Below the pieces are notes generated by a model that was not told the DNA's origin, did not search any database, and saw only the letters and a program-made list of their open reading frames with translations. From Planctomycetota bacterium (GTDB taxonomy: Bacteria; Planctomycetota; UBA1135; GCA-002686595): a DNA stretch of 64,000 nt. The position numbers and the translations under genes were made by a program. The stretch lies in the NCBI GenBank assembly GCA_029259595.1, contig JAJDEW010000058.1, positions 19,601 through 83,600 of the forward strand, in the 5' to 3' direction. This document shows positions 36,780 to 46,123 of this stretch, one piece after another; positions within the stretch are counted from its first letter, which is position 1, and every line of letters starts with the position of its first letter.

Positions 36780-39188
36780 CTAGACTCCCCCAACCGACGC
36801 CTGGCGTTCGCGCTCCTCTTCCAGCACGCGCCGCTGCAAGCTCTCGGGCGGCAGTCCCGCTCCCTTGAGTTCGGTATCGCGCGCAAATGCGTCGAACAGA
36901 TCGCGCTTTGCCGACAAGAGATCGACCAAGCGCTCATCGACCGTAGCGCGGGCCAGCAGTCGGTGCACGATCACGCGTTGCGTCTGCCCCATGCGATGCG
37001 CACGCGCGATCGCTTGGTCCTCGGTCGTCGGCTTCACCTGGGGCTCCATCAGCACGACGACCGAAGCCGCTTGGAGATTCAAGCCCGTTCCGGCCGCGTC
37101 GATCTGGCAGGCGAGCAACGCGAAGCCGTCGAGGGCGCTGAAACGTTCGACGAGTTCGATGCGGGCCTTCGGGTCGACGTCGCCACGGATCGTGCCGACC
37201 GCACCGAAGCGTCGAGCCACGGCGTCCAGCACCGCAAGGAAGGTGGAGAAGACCAGGACCTTGCGCCCCGACTCTCGGTGATCGGCCAGGAGGTCCTCGA
37301 GGTGCTCGAGCTTGGACGCGGTCTCTGACGAGCCGATCGAGGTCGCGGAGCGCATCCCCATGAAATCCGACCGCCTGACAGCCGCGCGATAGAGCTCGAG
37401 CTCGGTCCCGGAGAGCTCGACCCACTCTTCGACCTCGATGCGATCGGGCAACTCCTGCAGCACCTCCGCCTGATTCCGCCGCAGATAGACGCCCGCGACC
37501 TCACGCTGGAAGGCGCCGGACAGGTCGCGGAGGGCCGCGCGTGCGTCCTGCTCGAAGTCGCCGGCGCGATGCAACTTCGCGGCTACGACAGGCTGTGCGA
37601 CTCGAATCAGGTTCAGGAACTCGCGCGGGTGGTTCTCCTGCGGCGTCCCGGTCAGCAGGCAGACGAGCTCTGCTTGCTCTGCGAGGCCGACGGCCGCTCG
37701 TGTGCGCTTGGCGTCGGGGTTCTTCATGTAGTGAGCTTCGTCCGCCGCGAAGAAGTCCAGCTCGACATCGGGAAGCTCCCCGTCCGCGACCAGGTTTCGC
37801 AGGGTCGCGTAGGAGGTGACCGCGAGCCCACCGTCGCGCTGCCACGCGAGCAGCGTGTCCGGTGCATCGGATCCGTGGATCGCCCAGGCCGCAAAGGGAG
37901 CCCGCCGCTCGACCTCGCGCTTCCAGTTCCAGATCAGGCCCGCGGGCGCCACGACGAAGAAGTGCGCACACCTTGCATCGCTGCGAGCGAGCTCCCAGAG
38001 ATGCGTCATGGCGGCCAGCACTTGGATCGTCTTGCCCAACCCCATCTCGTCTCCGAGAATCGTACGTCGCTGTACGAGCAGGTACTTGGCACCGAATTCC
38101 TGGTACGCGCGCAAGGTCACCCGAAGCGAAGAGCACTCGAGCGGCGCCCCTTGGACGCGCTCGACGATCTCATCGGTGAGGCCTCCACGAATCGCCTGAT
38201 CGCCATCCGGCGCGCCGAAACCGAGCCTCGTGAAGCTCTGCGCGACGAGGGCCAGGAAGTCGGAGAAGCACAGTTCGATTTCGGCCCGGACGTAATCGGG
38301 CTCGCGAGCCTCATGTCGCTCCGTCGCCAGCTTCTTCCAGTTCGTCTCGAGGTCGGCGAGCAGTGAGGAACGGCCGAGAGCATCCAGCTCATCCAGTAAG
38401 GCGCGCAGCCCTGTGCGGGTTTCCTCCGCACGCTCCCGTGCGAAGACTTCGAACAGCCACGAGGAGAGTCCCGCGCGAGGCGACCACTGGGCGCGCAGCG
38501 ACTGAAGCCGGGCCAGCTGGTTCCGAAGCGACCCGAAGGGCTCCCCCAGGGCGTCGCGCCACTGGAGCACGAGGAGCGCGTCGCGCGCCAGATCCATGGC
38601 CGAGTTCGAACCCAGCTCGACCCCGGGAGCGGTCGGCGGCTTCTCGCGCTCCCGTTGCGCGCTGCGCTTGACCGCCGCCGCAATGCGGGGCGCTGTCGTG
38701 GCGCCCACTCCCTTCACACGCGCGATTCGCAGGGCCGACATCCCGTGCAAGTCTGCCACGGTGCGTAGACCCTCGTCTCGCAAGGCGCCCCAGCGCACGC
38801 GCTTGGCTCCTTCGTCCTTGAGAGAGTCGAGGGACAAGGACCGCATCCGTTCGAGCACCTGCGCCTCGACGTAGGAGCGGGCGGAGGCATCCAGCGCTCG
38901 GTCGAGCTCCTGCAGATCCCGACCGATGGCGCGAACGAGTCGGCGCGGAGCACGCATGCGCTTGCGGATCCGCCTCCGGAGTCGACCGGCCGGAGACAGC
39001 GCCCAGGCGCAAGCGACCCCCACGAACAGGAGGATGACGGCGAGCACGACCGTCAGACCCACGGCGACGGCGAAAACCCAGGGTTCGACTCCGCTCGAAT
39101 CGACGTCGAACCTCCACGGCAGAACGCGCGTGTCCTGCTCGAGCGTGAGGACGCAGACGAGGAATACGGAGGGCAACGGAGCACGCAT
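36780..39188 (-). CDS. SNF2-family ATPase/helicase with N-terminal membrane anchor
   Basis: The ATG at 39188 gives 802 residues. Residues 36-62 form one strong membrane helix (WVFAVAVGLTVVLAVILLF) followed by RLRRRIRKRMRAPRR, so the bulk faces the cytoplasm. A helix-hairpin-helix-like stretch (LHGMSALRIARVKGVGATTAPRIA) follows. The SNF2 core begins near residue 390 with motif I GDEMGLGKTIQ, motif II ADEAHYMKN, motif III LTGTPQEN, then helicase-C motifs including DAAGTGLNLQAA and QAIARAHRMGQTQ. It should be an ATP-dependent DNA translocase tethered to the membrane, which is unusual for the family. The downstream convergent PLP gene ends four bases away. No nuclease or methylase of a defence system lies beside it. 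Confidence 0.85.
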   Translation of the reverse strand: MRAPLPSVFLVCVLTLEQDTRVLPWRFDVDSSGVEPWVFAVAVGLTVVLAVILLFVGVACAWALSPAGRLRRRIRKRMRAPRRLVRAIGRDLQELDRALDASARSYVEAQVLERMRSLSLDSLKDEGAKRVRWGALRDEGLRTVADLHGMSALRIARVKGVGATTAPRIAAAVKRSAQREREKPPTAPGVELGSNSAMDLARDALLVLQWRDALGEPFGSLRNQLARLQSLRAQWSPRAGLSSWLFEVFARERAEETRTGLRALLDELDALGRSSLLADLETNWKKLATERHEAREPDYVRAEIELCFSDFLALVAQSFTRLGFGAPDGDQAIRGGLTDEIVERVQGAPLECSSLRVTLRAYQEFGAKYLLVQRRTILGDEMGLGKTIQVLAAMTHLWELARSDARCAHFFVVAPAGLIWNWKREVERRAPFAAWAIHGSDAPDTLLAWQRDGGLAVTSYATLRNLVADGELPDVELDFFAADEAHYMKNPDAKRTRAAVGLAEQAELVCLLTGTPQENHPREFLNLIRVAQPVVAAKLHRAGDFEQDARAALRDLSGAFQREVAGVYLRRNQAEVLQELPDRIEVEEWVELSGTELELYRAAVRRSDFMGMRSATSIGSSETASKLEHLEDLLADHRESGRKVLVFSTFLAVLDAVARRFGAVGTIRGDVDPKARIELVERFSALDGFALLACQIDAAGTGLNLQAASVVVLMEPQVKPTTEDQAIARAHRMGQTQRVIVHRLLARATVDERLVDLLSAKRDLFDAFARDTELKGAGLPPESLQRRVLEEERERQASVGGV

Positions 39189-39376
39189 CGGTGGGGCGAT
39201 AATAGGGTCGGCGGAGATCCTGACCAGGGGCAGACCTCCACGGCCTCTGGTCCGTTGCGGGCACGGTTCACGAGGGTTCACGGCGCGCGACTCGTGACCT
39301 TGCGGTTCACCGGGGCGGCTCTACCCCCGCACGTCGGCGACCTCGACCGAGACGCTGACGACGGAAGGAGGAGTTC

Positions 39377-39493
39377 GTGTTCCGCTCTTGGCCAGCTGGC
39401 CCGGGCCAGGAGCTGGCGGACGAACTCGGACGTTGGCTGCACAGCGAGGCCCAGACGCCGGTCGTGAAGGCGACCGGTCAGCCCGCGCCGTAG
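39377..39493 (+). CDS. Candidate 38-residue small protein, unknown function
   Basis: A GTG is preceded by GGAAGGAGGAG, one of the strongest Shine-Dalgarno-like stretches in the window, but only about four bases separate them. The peptide includes WPAGPGQELADELGRWLHSE and has no known domain. The hairpin at 39528-39553 follows it, with a weak T-rich tract on this strand. It is too short to judge by composition. Confidence 0.25.
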   Translation: MFRSWPAGPGQELADELGRWLHSEAQTPVVKATGQPAP

Positions 39494-39527
39494 CCGAGAG
39501 GCCGCAGTCGCTCTGAAATACGAAAGA

Positions 39528-39553
39528 GGCCGCCGGCACCCCTGCCGGCGGCC
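39528..39553. terminator. Hairpin terminator of the coiled-coil gene
   Basis: GGCCGCCGGCA pairs perfectly with TGCCGGCGGCC around a four-base loop. On the minus strand it is followed by TCTTTCG about 30 bases after the coiled-coil gene stop. On the plus strand it is followed by TTCCTTC, so it may work both ways. Confidence 0.7.
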
Positions 39554-39583
39554 TTCCTTCGGACTACGAGAGTCCGCGAGCGC

Positions 39584-40504
39584 TCAGTCCCGCAGGACGC
39601 GAACGCTAGCGGAGTAAGGCATGTCGCGGAGCTCGCTTCCGAGCTCGCTCACCTTGGCCTCGAGGGCCTCACCGGCCAGCTGCATGCGGGCCAGGTCCTC
39701 GTAGTCCCCCTGCTCTTGACTCTGGGCCAGGACGTCGAGCTCCGCTTCCTGACGGCTGCGGACCTCGGCCAGGCGACCGGAGATCTGGTCCAAGCTGATC
39801 GCTTCGTAGCGGCTGCACTCTTCGATCGTGCGGTTGCGCTTCTCGAGCAGGCCGATGAGACGCTCGTTGCGGGCGATGGCGTCGACCTGACGCGAGAGGG
39901 CCTGGATCTGCGAACGGAACTGAGCACGCTCGTTCTCGAGCTGGAGCAAGAGCTCGCTCATCCGTTCGGACTGTTGCTCGAGGTACGCGAGATCGTGCTG
40001 GGCGTCCGCCATGCGGTTGGCATAGGCGATCTTCGTGTTGCGGACCTGGTTGATACGGAGGGTCGCGCGTTCGACGCTGAGAGGCCGGTTTTCCACGCGG
40101 ACGGAAACGAGCCGGCTGCTGCCTTCGACTTCGGCGCGGGCCGTCGCCTCTTGGAAGCCGCTCTCGAGGGCGGCCAGATCCGAATCGGCCAGTTCGACGA
40201 CGCGTTGGGCGATTTCTCTCTCACGGTCGAGCTGACGAATCTGCTCGTTCAGCTCGGCGAGGTCTCCGCGCACTTGCGAGATGCGAGCCGGGTATTCCTT
40301 CTCCATCTCGCGCAGCTGGGCCCGGAGCGCTGTCGGGTCATCGATCGCGTGATCGATGTGGTCGAGGACCTGGCCGTGGACCTGATCGATGACGGCCTTG
40401 GTACGGTTGGGACCGGCCACGAACACCGCGGCGCCTGCGGCAGTGCCTACGAGGAGCGTCGCGATCACGCCGGTCCGGAAGATTTTCTTGAGGAAGCACA
40501 TCAT
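39584..40504 (-). CDS. Membrane-anchored coiled-coil protein
   Basis: The ATG at 40504 (a second ATG directly follows) has an AGGAG 9-10 bases upstream and gives 306 residues. One N-terminal membrane helix (GVIATLLVGTAAGAAVFVAG) precedes a long Glu/Gln/Arg/Leu-rich region with heptad-like spacing over about 220 residues (REMEKEYPARISQVRGDLAELN, LLLQLENERAQFRSQIQAL), so a dimeric coiled coil is predicted. No enzymatic motif is present. It is divergent from the ECF sigma factor gene with a repeat copy between them. A possible role is an envelope-spanning or partner-binding scaffold, but this is not shown by the sequence. Confidence 0.72.
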   Translation of the reverse strand: MMCFLKKIFRTGVIATLLVGTAAGAAVFVAGPNRTKAVIDQVHGQVLDHIDHAIDDPTALRAQLREMEKEYPARISQVRGDLAELNEQIRQLDREREIAQRVVELADSDLAALESGFQEATARAEVEGSSRLVSVRVENRPLSVERATLRINQVRNTKIAYANRMADAQHDLAYLEQQSERMSELLLQLENERAQFRSQIQALSRQVDAIARNERLIGLLEKRNRTIEECSRYEAISLDQISGRLAEVRSRQEAELDVLAQSQEQGDYEDLARMQLAGEALEAKVSELGSELRDMPYSASVRVLRD

Positions 40505-40739
40505 TGTGGTTTTTGCTCCTATTCGAGCGGACGAGCCGCGGAACGGACTTCGATGGCGGCCCGTCTCGGGCCTATGCGGGGTTGTTGGGAATCGTCGGGG
40601 AGCCATTTCGCCGTCCGAGCGGGCTCCCGAACGGAGCCCGGACAAGGCGTAGGCCCCGATCCGGCCCCCCCACCCGGCTCGAGGCGAAGTCGACCGCGCG
40701 CATCGGCCGCATTTGAGGAATACTGTCCCCGGTCTCGAG

Positions 40740-40903
40740 TTTAGGAGCCCTCGAGCAAGCGCATCGGATGCCGGGGCGTCGGCATCCGCTTCGGTGAGGC
40801 AACTGGAAGGCGATTCCCTGGATGCGGCGACGCTTTCAGGTGCCGCACCGCAGTGGAAGACGTCCCTTGGCGCCGAAAGACTTGTTCCATGTGCTCTCGG
40901 GGC
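40740..40903 (+). repeat. Copy R3 of the palindromic repeat family
   Basis: It starts TTAGGAG and shares CATCGGATGCC-GGGGCG-TCGGCATCCGCTT with R4 and R1; its right half (GGAAGACGTC ... CTTGTTCCATGTGCTC) matches R1. It sits in the divergent spacer upstream of the ECF sigma gene, so it may carry or influence promoter elements. Confidence 0.65.
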
Positions 40904-40936
40904 CCTGAACCGCCACGCCGCTCCCCTTCCTGAACG

Positions 40937-41719
40937 ATGCTCAACGACGTCACCACCGGATTCGTCGGTCGCCTGCGCGCCCGAGAACCCGCCGCCTGGT
41001 TCGAACTCTGGGAGAACTTCGGCCCGATCCTGCGCAACCAACTCTCGCGCTGGGGCCGCGGAAGGATCGGGGCCGAGACGGTTGCCGACCTCTCCCAGGA
41101 GACCCTCACCGCCCTGGCCGGAGCGATCGACCGGCACGACCCCAATCGGGGAGCTCGCTTTTCCACATGGCTGCTCGCGATCGCACGCCACACCTTGGGA
41201 GACGAGATCGATCGCCGCATGGCCCAGAAGCGGGGCTCCGGTCGCAAGGCGCTCTCGATCGATGACCACGACCCGGGCGCCGGATCGACCGAGACGCCGG
41301 ACGAGACCTACGAACAGGCCGTCTTCGACGCCAAGGTGGCGGCAGCGCTGCGCGCGGTCGAGCGCGACTGTGGCTTCAGCGAGTTCACCGTTTTTCGCCA
41401 GCGCATCCTCGAGGGCCGCTCCGGCAAGGATGTCGCCGCGAGCCTCGGAACCAGCGAGCCGACCGTGAGTCGCCGCCTGGCGACCATCCGCGGACGCCTC
41501 CGCGACCACTTGCAGGAGGTCTTTTCCAAGTACAGCTTCACGGACGAGGAGTGGGAGGAGCTTTCCCGAAATGGCCTGGACCTGTTTCCCAGCAAGAAGA
41601 GCGAAGCCGCCTTCGATGAGGCCGTAGCCGACGTGTACCACCGGCTGAACGAGCAGAGAGGAGGATCGGCCCCACATTCCGGCGGATCGAGCTCACTCGG
41701 CCGCTCGACGAACCCATGA
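40937..41719 (+). CDS. ECF-family RNA polymerase sigma factor
   Basis: This 260-residue protein has region 2 near residues 25-90 (WELWENFGPILRNQLSRWG-like WFELWENFGPIL, ADLSQETLTALAGAID, RFSTWLLAIARHTL) and region 4 at about 140-190 (FRQRILEGRSGKDVAASLGTSEPTVSRRLATIRGRL). A C-terminal extension of about 70 residues follows, which is unusual for the class and may contact a regulator. The gene is 26 bases upstream of a membrane Ser/Thr kinase, with no anti-sigma gene nearby. This matches planctomycete ECF groups controlled by kinases, so phosphorylation of the sigma factor is a reasonable but unproven model. Confidence 0.85.
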   Translation: MLNDVTTGFVGRLRAREPAAWFELWENFGPILRNQLSRWGRGRIGAETVADLSQETLTALAGAIDRHDPNRGARFSTWLLAIARHTLGDEIDRRMAQKRGSGRKALSIDDHDPGAGSTETPDETYEQAVFDAKVAAALRAVERDCGFSEFTVFRQRILEGRSGKDVAASLGTSEPTVSRRLATIRGRLRDHLQEVFSKYSFTDEEWEELSRNGLDLFPSKKSEAAFDEAVADVYHRLNEQRGGSAPHSGGSSSLGRSTNP

Positions 41720-41745
41720 GGCCTTCCAGGCTCGGTTGAGGCGCG

Positions 41746-43800
41746 ATGAGCATTCCCATCTCGATGTTGGCCCTCTTGGCCGTGACGGCAGGCGGATATC
41801 TCGTCTTCAAGCTCCTCCGGGGCATCTTCTGGCTGCTCGGCAAGCTGTTCTGCGGCATCGGCCTCTTCCTGGGTCACGTCCTCGGCCTCGTCAAGAACAT
41901 CCTCAGGGACACGGTGCACTGTGCGGGAGCCCTGGTCACGGGCATCGCCATCGCCCCGCTGGCGCTCGGCAACCTCCTGATCGCTCGCCCCTCCCAGGCG
42001 GGCTACTACGGACGTGCCGCGGAGGACGAGCTGATCAACGCCTTGCTGTCGGTGTATCGCGTCGTGCTCGGACACCCGCTGCGATTCCTGGGCTTGCGAG
42101 CGCTCGTCGACGGGCTCGAGCGACGCCTGCCCGACCTGGTCGACCGTGCGCCCCGCGTCGCGAAGAAGGGTGGCGGGGACGCGGAGCACTTCCCGGGCTA
42201 CACAATCGTGCGTGGCCTGCCCGAGGGTGGCTCGGGAGCGCGGCTCTTCGTCGCCCGTCCTCGCCCCGAGAAGGCCTCACAGCTGCGGGAGACCGGACGC
42301 TTCGTTCCGGCCGAGGTCGTCATCAAGGCCTTCGCCATCGAGCGCGGCTCGACGTTGCCCCAGATCGTTCGGGAGTCCCGCGCCCTGGAAGCCGCGCGCA
42401 AGCTGGGGCTCGTCCTGGAGCACCATCTGAGCGAAGACCGCTTCCATTACGTGATGCCGTATGTCCGCGGTGAGGAGCTGGACGCGACGATCCAGCGCTT
42501 GCACGCCCAGTCCGGTCCGGCGGGATTGTCGGACGCCGCGCTGGCGAGCGGCCTGTCGTACGGCCAGGACATCCTCTACAACCTCGAGCGGTTCCACCTC
42601 GGTGGCCTCTGGCACAAGGACATCAAGCCCGCCAACTTGATCATCAGCGAGGAGCGCGCCTACCTCGTGGACTTCGGACTCGTGACGCCGCTCCAGTCGG
42701 CCATGACGCTCACGACGCACGGAACCGAGTACTACCGCGATCCCGAGATGGTCCGCCAGGCCCTGCAGGGCGTGAAGGTCCACGAGATCGACGGGGTCAA
42801 GTTCGACCTCTACAGCGCGGGCGCGGTCCTGTACTCGATCATCGAGAACTCCTTCCCCGCCCACGGCAGCCTCTCGCGTGTCACGAAGCGCTGCCCCGAG
42901 GCCCTCGAGTGGATCGTGCGTCGTTCCATGGCCGACATCGGTCAGCGCTACGCCTCCGCCCGTGAGATGCGCAACGACCTCGCGACTTTGGCTGCGAGCC
43001 CGGATCCGTTCGCTGTGCGGCCGGCCGATCTCCCCTCCTTCCACGGTCGCGGTATGGCGGCTGCGGCCACCGTGGCTGCACCGCCCCCGCCGTCGCCGGC
43101 CTGGAGTCCGTCGCTGGGCGCCGAGGAGCCCGCACAACCGACGCGTGAGCCGCACGTCCGCCGCCGCCGCCGTCGCCGTGGCCTGGCCGCGGTCCTGGCG
43201 CTCATCGTGTCCCTGGTGTTGCTCGATGCCACGCTCGAGACCGACAACCGGCATCGCAACGCCTACGTTCACTCGGCGCAAGGCACCCCCGCTCAGCGAT
43301 CGGTGGCGTTCGCGGAGGAGTTCCTCGAGGAAGCCAAGGCCAGTCCGCTCTTCACGGACGACGGGAGTTGGGACCCCTACCTCGACCCGCGCCTGTCGAC
43401 GAAGTCCGAGGACGATCGCACGGGCCTGGAACGCGTGCTGGTCCTCGATGACCTGGGCAACCCCGGCACGTCACCGCTTCTCGGCTCGCTCTTCTCGACG
43501 CTCGAGGCGCGAGGCTACGAGGTGCTGGGCAGCTTCTCGGACTCCCTCGACGACGCAGCGGGACTGCAGCTGATCGCGGGTGCCAAGAAGACGGTAGGCC
43601 TGAGCGACCCGAACGACGTCGAAGCCGTCCGCCGGCTCCAGTCCTACCTCGACGGATGTGACGACCTCGATGCCATCGTCTGGATCTCGCAACAGGACGA
43701 CGAAACGCACGTACTGCGCTGCCTCATCCAGAGCTTCCTCGGCGAGAACGCCGCAGAGATTCGGCTCGACAACATCCTCGCCGGGGGCTCGGACGTTTAG
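41746..43800 (+). CDS. Membrane Ser/Thr protein kinase paired with the ECF sigma factor
   Basis: This 684-residue protein starts with one to two membrane helices (residues 5-30 and 35-80). The kinase domain spans about 145-430: Lys in VVIKAFAIERG, catalytic loop HKDIKPANLII (HKD instead of HRD), DFG in LVDFGLV, and APE-like DPEMVRQ. A disordered Pro/Ala stretch and a basic run (RRRRRRRGLAAVLALIVSLVLL) lead to a C-terminal membrane helix near residue 480, followed by about 190 residues outside the cytoplasm that could sense a ligand. The gene follows the ECF sigma gene on the same transcript. Its stop TAG lies at the start of repeat copy R4. Confidence 0.85.
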   Translation: MSIPISMLALLAVTAGGYLVFKLLRGIFWLLGKLFCGIGLFLGHVLGLVKNILRDTVHCAGALVTGIAIAPLALGNLLIARPSQAGYYGRAAEDELINALLSVYRVVLGHPLRFLGLRALVDGLERRLPDLVDRAPRVAKKGGGDAEHFPGYTIVRGLPEGGSGARLFVARPRPEKASQLRETGRFVPAEVVIKAFAIERGSTLPQIVRESRALEAARKLGLVLEHHLSEDRFHYVMPYVRGEELDATIQRLHAQSGPAGLSDAALASGLSYGQDILYNLERFHLGGLWHKDIKPANLIISEERAYLVDFGLVTPLQSAMTLTTHGTEYYRDPEMVRQALQGVKVHEIDGVKFDLYSAGAVLYSIIENSFPAHGSLSRVTKRCPEALEWIVRRSMADIGQRYASAREMRNDLATLAASPDPFAVRPADLPSFHGRGMAAAATVAAPPPPSPAWSPSLGAEEPAQPTREPHVRRRRRRRGLAAVLALIVSLVLLDATLETDNRHRNAYVHSAQGTPAQRSVAFAEEFLEEAKASPLFTDDGSWDPYLDPRLSTKSEDDRTGLERVLVLDDLGNPGTSPLLGSLFSTLEARGYEVLGSFSDSLDDAAGLQLIAGAKKTVGLSDPNDVEAVRRLQSYLDGCDDLDAIVWISQQDDETHVLRCLIQSFLGENAAEIRLDNILAGGSDV

Positions 43801-43933
43801 GAGTCCGTCGATCGGATGCCAGGGCGTCGGCATCCGCTTTGGTGAGGCGAGCAGGCGAATCCATGGATTCGGCGTGTGCCGGGCATTCCGGACGCGGGCA
43901 GCGCGCCGGATGACTGTTTCAGTGGGCAGCTAG
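43797..43933 (+). repeat. Copy R4 of the palindromic repeat family
   Basis: It starts TTTAGGAG (the kinase stop TAG lies within it), continues CGGATGCC-AGGGCG-TCGGCATCCGCTTTGGTGAGG, has the centre GCGAATCCATGGATTCGGC and the right arm TTCCGGACGCGGGCAGCGCGCCGGATGACT, and ends CAGCTAG. It lies between two convergent stops and may act as a terminator. Confidence 0.75.
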
Positions 43934-43936
43934 CCT

Positions 43937-44293
43937 TCAGAACGTCCCGAAGGTGACGTCGAGCGCGTTCAGGAACTCGATCGCACCGCTGCCGATCGTG
44001 AAGGAAGCAGCCTGCGTCGCGAACGTGAAGCCCACGAGGACGCACTGGTTGGGGACATCGATCGCATGCTCGCCGAAGCCCGAGTCGAGGATCACGGGGG
44101 GTGCGATCAAGAGTTCGCCGAAGGGCAGGAAGATACCGGACGTCGCGCCGGTCAGGCTGACGGCGACGAAGCTCACGTGTCCGCCCGTGCCGGAGAGGTC
44201 GACCGCGGTCTCCCACGTTCCTCCCACGATGCCCGGCGAAACCTGGGTATAGGCGAGGAGGTTCGCTCCCGAGCCGTTGCGTACCGAAGCGAC
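43937..44293 (-). other. Shared C-terminal domain, first instance
   Basis: About 118 residues with the conserved pattern RNG-x-G-x-N, P-x-IVG-xx-W, T-G-xx-L, ELL-xx-PP, G-x-H-x-I-xx-PN-x-C-x-L-x-G, TQ-x-A-x-F and N-A-(L/I)-D-V-T-(F/I)-G. It corresponds to the second instance at 46511-46858. Confidence 0.7.
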
Positions 44294-46123
44294 GGCCTGG
44301 GACGAGCAACCGACGATCCGCATCGCGGGAGGCGGAACGCTCGGAAGTTCCCAGAGGTAGTCGAACTCGGAGACGTAGAGGCTCCAGCCGGTCGTGCTGC
44401 CCGAGCCTGCCCGAGAGCGCGCAATCGCGACTCCGCTCGGGTGGTTCACGTAGCTCGAGCCGATGGTCGAATAGCGCTGCTTGGCCGGGTCGTACTTGAT
44501 GACGCGCCAGTCGTCTTCCGAGCACGTATAGATGTTCCCCTCGACGTCGACGACGAGGTCGCCGTCCCCCCACTCCGCATTCGAGTAGTTCAGCATCGTG
44601 GCCCCCGGAAGGGTCACGAGGTTGTTGTTCTGGAGGTTGAGGTGGTCGATCGTTCCGTGAAACCCGATGTTCTGCCACTCGGCCACGTACAGCCCGCCCG
44701 TGGCCGGTGAGGCTGCGACGCCACGCGCCTCCTTGAGCGTGACCAACGGGGTCGCCGACGCTCCGCTGGGATCGACGGCGATGACCTCGCCCACGATCGT
44801 CTGCTCACGATTCGCGACATAGAGCGTCCCGTCCACGCCCAAGGCCATGTCCCAGCCGGAATCGATGACGTTGGCCGCATCGTTGTAGTGGGTTCCGACC
44901 TGGAGGGGGTTCTCTCGGATCGTGTGGATCACGCCGGTATCGGTCATGGCATAGATCAACCCGTCCTCCCGCGTGGCGATGCCCTCGATACGACCGGTGA
45001 TGCCGTCGGTGTCGTCCGCGATCGGAATCAGATTGCCATTCGCGAGGTTCACGCGGCGGACCGACGGATCGGCACCGAAGAGGTCGCCCCCGACGAGCAG
45101 ATTGCCGGCCGCATCGACCGACAGCTCGTAGACGCGCAGGTTGCCGAAGAACGACACCTGCAGGCCGCGGTTGGGAACCAAGCCGGTCGGAGCCACGATC
45201 AAGCTGGCGGGCGCCCCGACGTTCCCGACTTCGTGAATGATGGAGGGGTTCGCGAACTCCGTGAGGTAGGCGCTCCAACCGCTGGCACTGAGAACGTTTC
45301 CGCTGGAAGCCGCGATCGCGACGGAGCGGACCTGGGCATAGCCGCTCGAGAGAATCGACGTCGTGCCGAGCGCGCGGTCATAGCGGTAGAGCCGCTGGTT
45401 CGTGACGAACAGGGCGTCTCCATCGGCCTCGACGGCGATGTCGCCGTCCTTGAGCGGCCCGGAGAAGCCGAAGTTCGTCGTCCCGTCCAGCATGTACGCC
45501 GGATGCGTCTCGTCGGAGGTGTCGATCAGCCGAAGGTCGCCCCCGTTCTTCTCGTCGGCGAGGAAGAGGCCACCGCTGATCGGATCGGCCGCCATGGAGA
45601 TCGGCAGGTGCTCGACGAGGTAATAGGACCAGCGGTTTCCGTTGCTGCTGATCCAGCCGATCCCGAGTTGTCCGGCCGACGGTGTCTCGCTCGTCACGAG
45701 GTAGTTCCCGCTCAGGTCGACGACGAGATCACTCGGGTCTCCGATCAGGTACTGGTCTTGATAGATCCGCACGGGCGGCGTCGACCGGCCCGGCAGGACC
45801 CAGATGTCGCCCAGAGTGTCGATCACGGCGATGTCACCGTTCGGGGTCTCCGCTACCGCCCGCAACGGCTGCGGAAAATCGGCCGGGGTCGCCAGGTACG
45901 TGATCGCACCGCCGGCGGTCGAGATCAGACCGACGTCGCCCTGGGTCGTGCAGAACAGGAGCTGTCCACCCGACTCCCGACCAAGGTCCCAGATCGTCCC
46001 GGGAACACTCGTCAGCATCGTCCCGGCGCGAGACGAGCCCGGATCGACGTGAGCCGTGACAGGCGCTGCGAGGGAAAAGGCGAGGGCGGCGAAAAGGGCC
46101 GGAGCCGTGAGGGGAGTCTTCAT
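43937..46123 (-). CDS. Secreted NHL/propeller-like protein with a C-terminal domain shared with the next gene
   Basis: This 728-residue protein has a signal peptide (LFAALAFSLAAPVTAHV). Repeated blade-like motifs such as GTIWDLGRES, PNGDIAVIDTLGDIWVL, DLVVDLSGNYLVT, DAAGNLLVGGDLF and DVEGNIYTCSEDDW indicate a beta-propeller of NHL/SMP30 type from residue 30 to about 600. The last 118 residues (from SVRNGSGANL to the end) form a separate domain with ELLIAPP, GEHAIDVPNQCVLVG, ATQAASF and a final NALDVTFG. The same domain ends the neighbouring gene. The protein is probably exported, and the C-terminal domain may be a sorting or anchoring module. The stop lies four bases from repeat R4. Confidence 0.78.
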   Translation of the reverse strand: MKTPLTAPALFAALAFSLAAPVTAHVDPGSSRAGTMLTSVPGTIWDLGRESGGQLLFCTTQGDVGLISTAGGAITYLATPADFPQPLRAVAETPNGDIAVIDTLGDIWVLPGRSTPPVRIYQDQYLIGDPSDLVVDLSGNYLVTSETPSAGQLGIGWISSNGNRWSYYLVEHLPISMAADPISGGLFLADEKNGGDLRLIDTSDETHPAYMLDGTTNFGFSGPLKDGDIAVEADGDALFVTNQRLYRYDRALGTTSILSSGYAQVRSVAIAASSGNVLSASGWSAYLTEFANPSIIHEVGNVGAPASLIVAPTGLVPNRGLQVSFFGNLRVYELSVDAAGNLLVGGDLFGADPSVRRVNLANGNLIPIADDTDGITGRIEGIATREDGLIYAMTDTGVIHTIRENPLQVGTHYNDAANVIDSGWDMALGVDGTLYVANREQTIVGEVIAVDPSGASATPLVTLKEARGVAASPATGGLYVAEWQNIGFHGTIDHLNLQNNNLVTLPGATMLNYSNAEWGDGDLVVDVEGNIYTCSEDDWRVIKYDPAKQRYSTIGSSYVNHPSGVAIARSRAGSGSTTGWSLYVSEFDYLWELPSVPPPAMRIVGCSSQAVASVRNGSGANLLAYTQVSPGIVGGTWETAVDLSGTGGHVSFVAVSLTGATSGIFLPFGELLIAPPVILDSGFGEHAIDVPNQCVLVGFTFATQAASFTIGSGAIEFLNALDVTFGTF

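Larger units (their letters stand above)
39189..39583. other. Intergenic region upstream of the SNF2 gene
   Basis: These 395 bases hold the SNF2 promoter side on the minus strand, a bidirectional hairpin at 39528-39553, and a short plus-strand candidate ORF (39377-39493). No repeat-family copy was found here. Confidence 0.5.
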
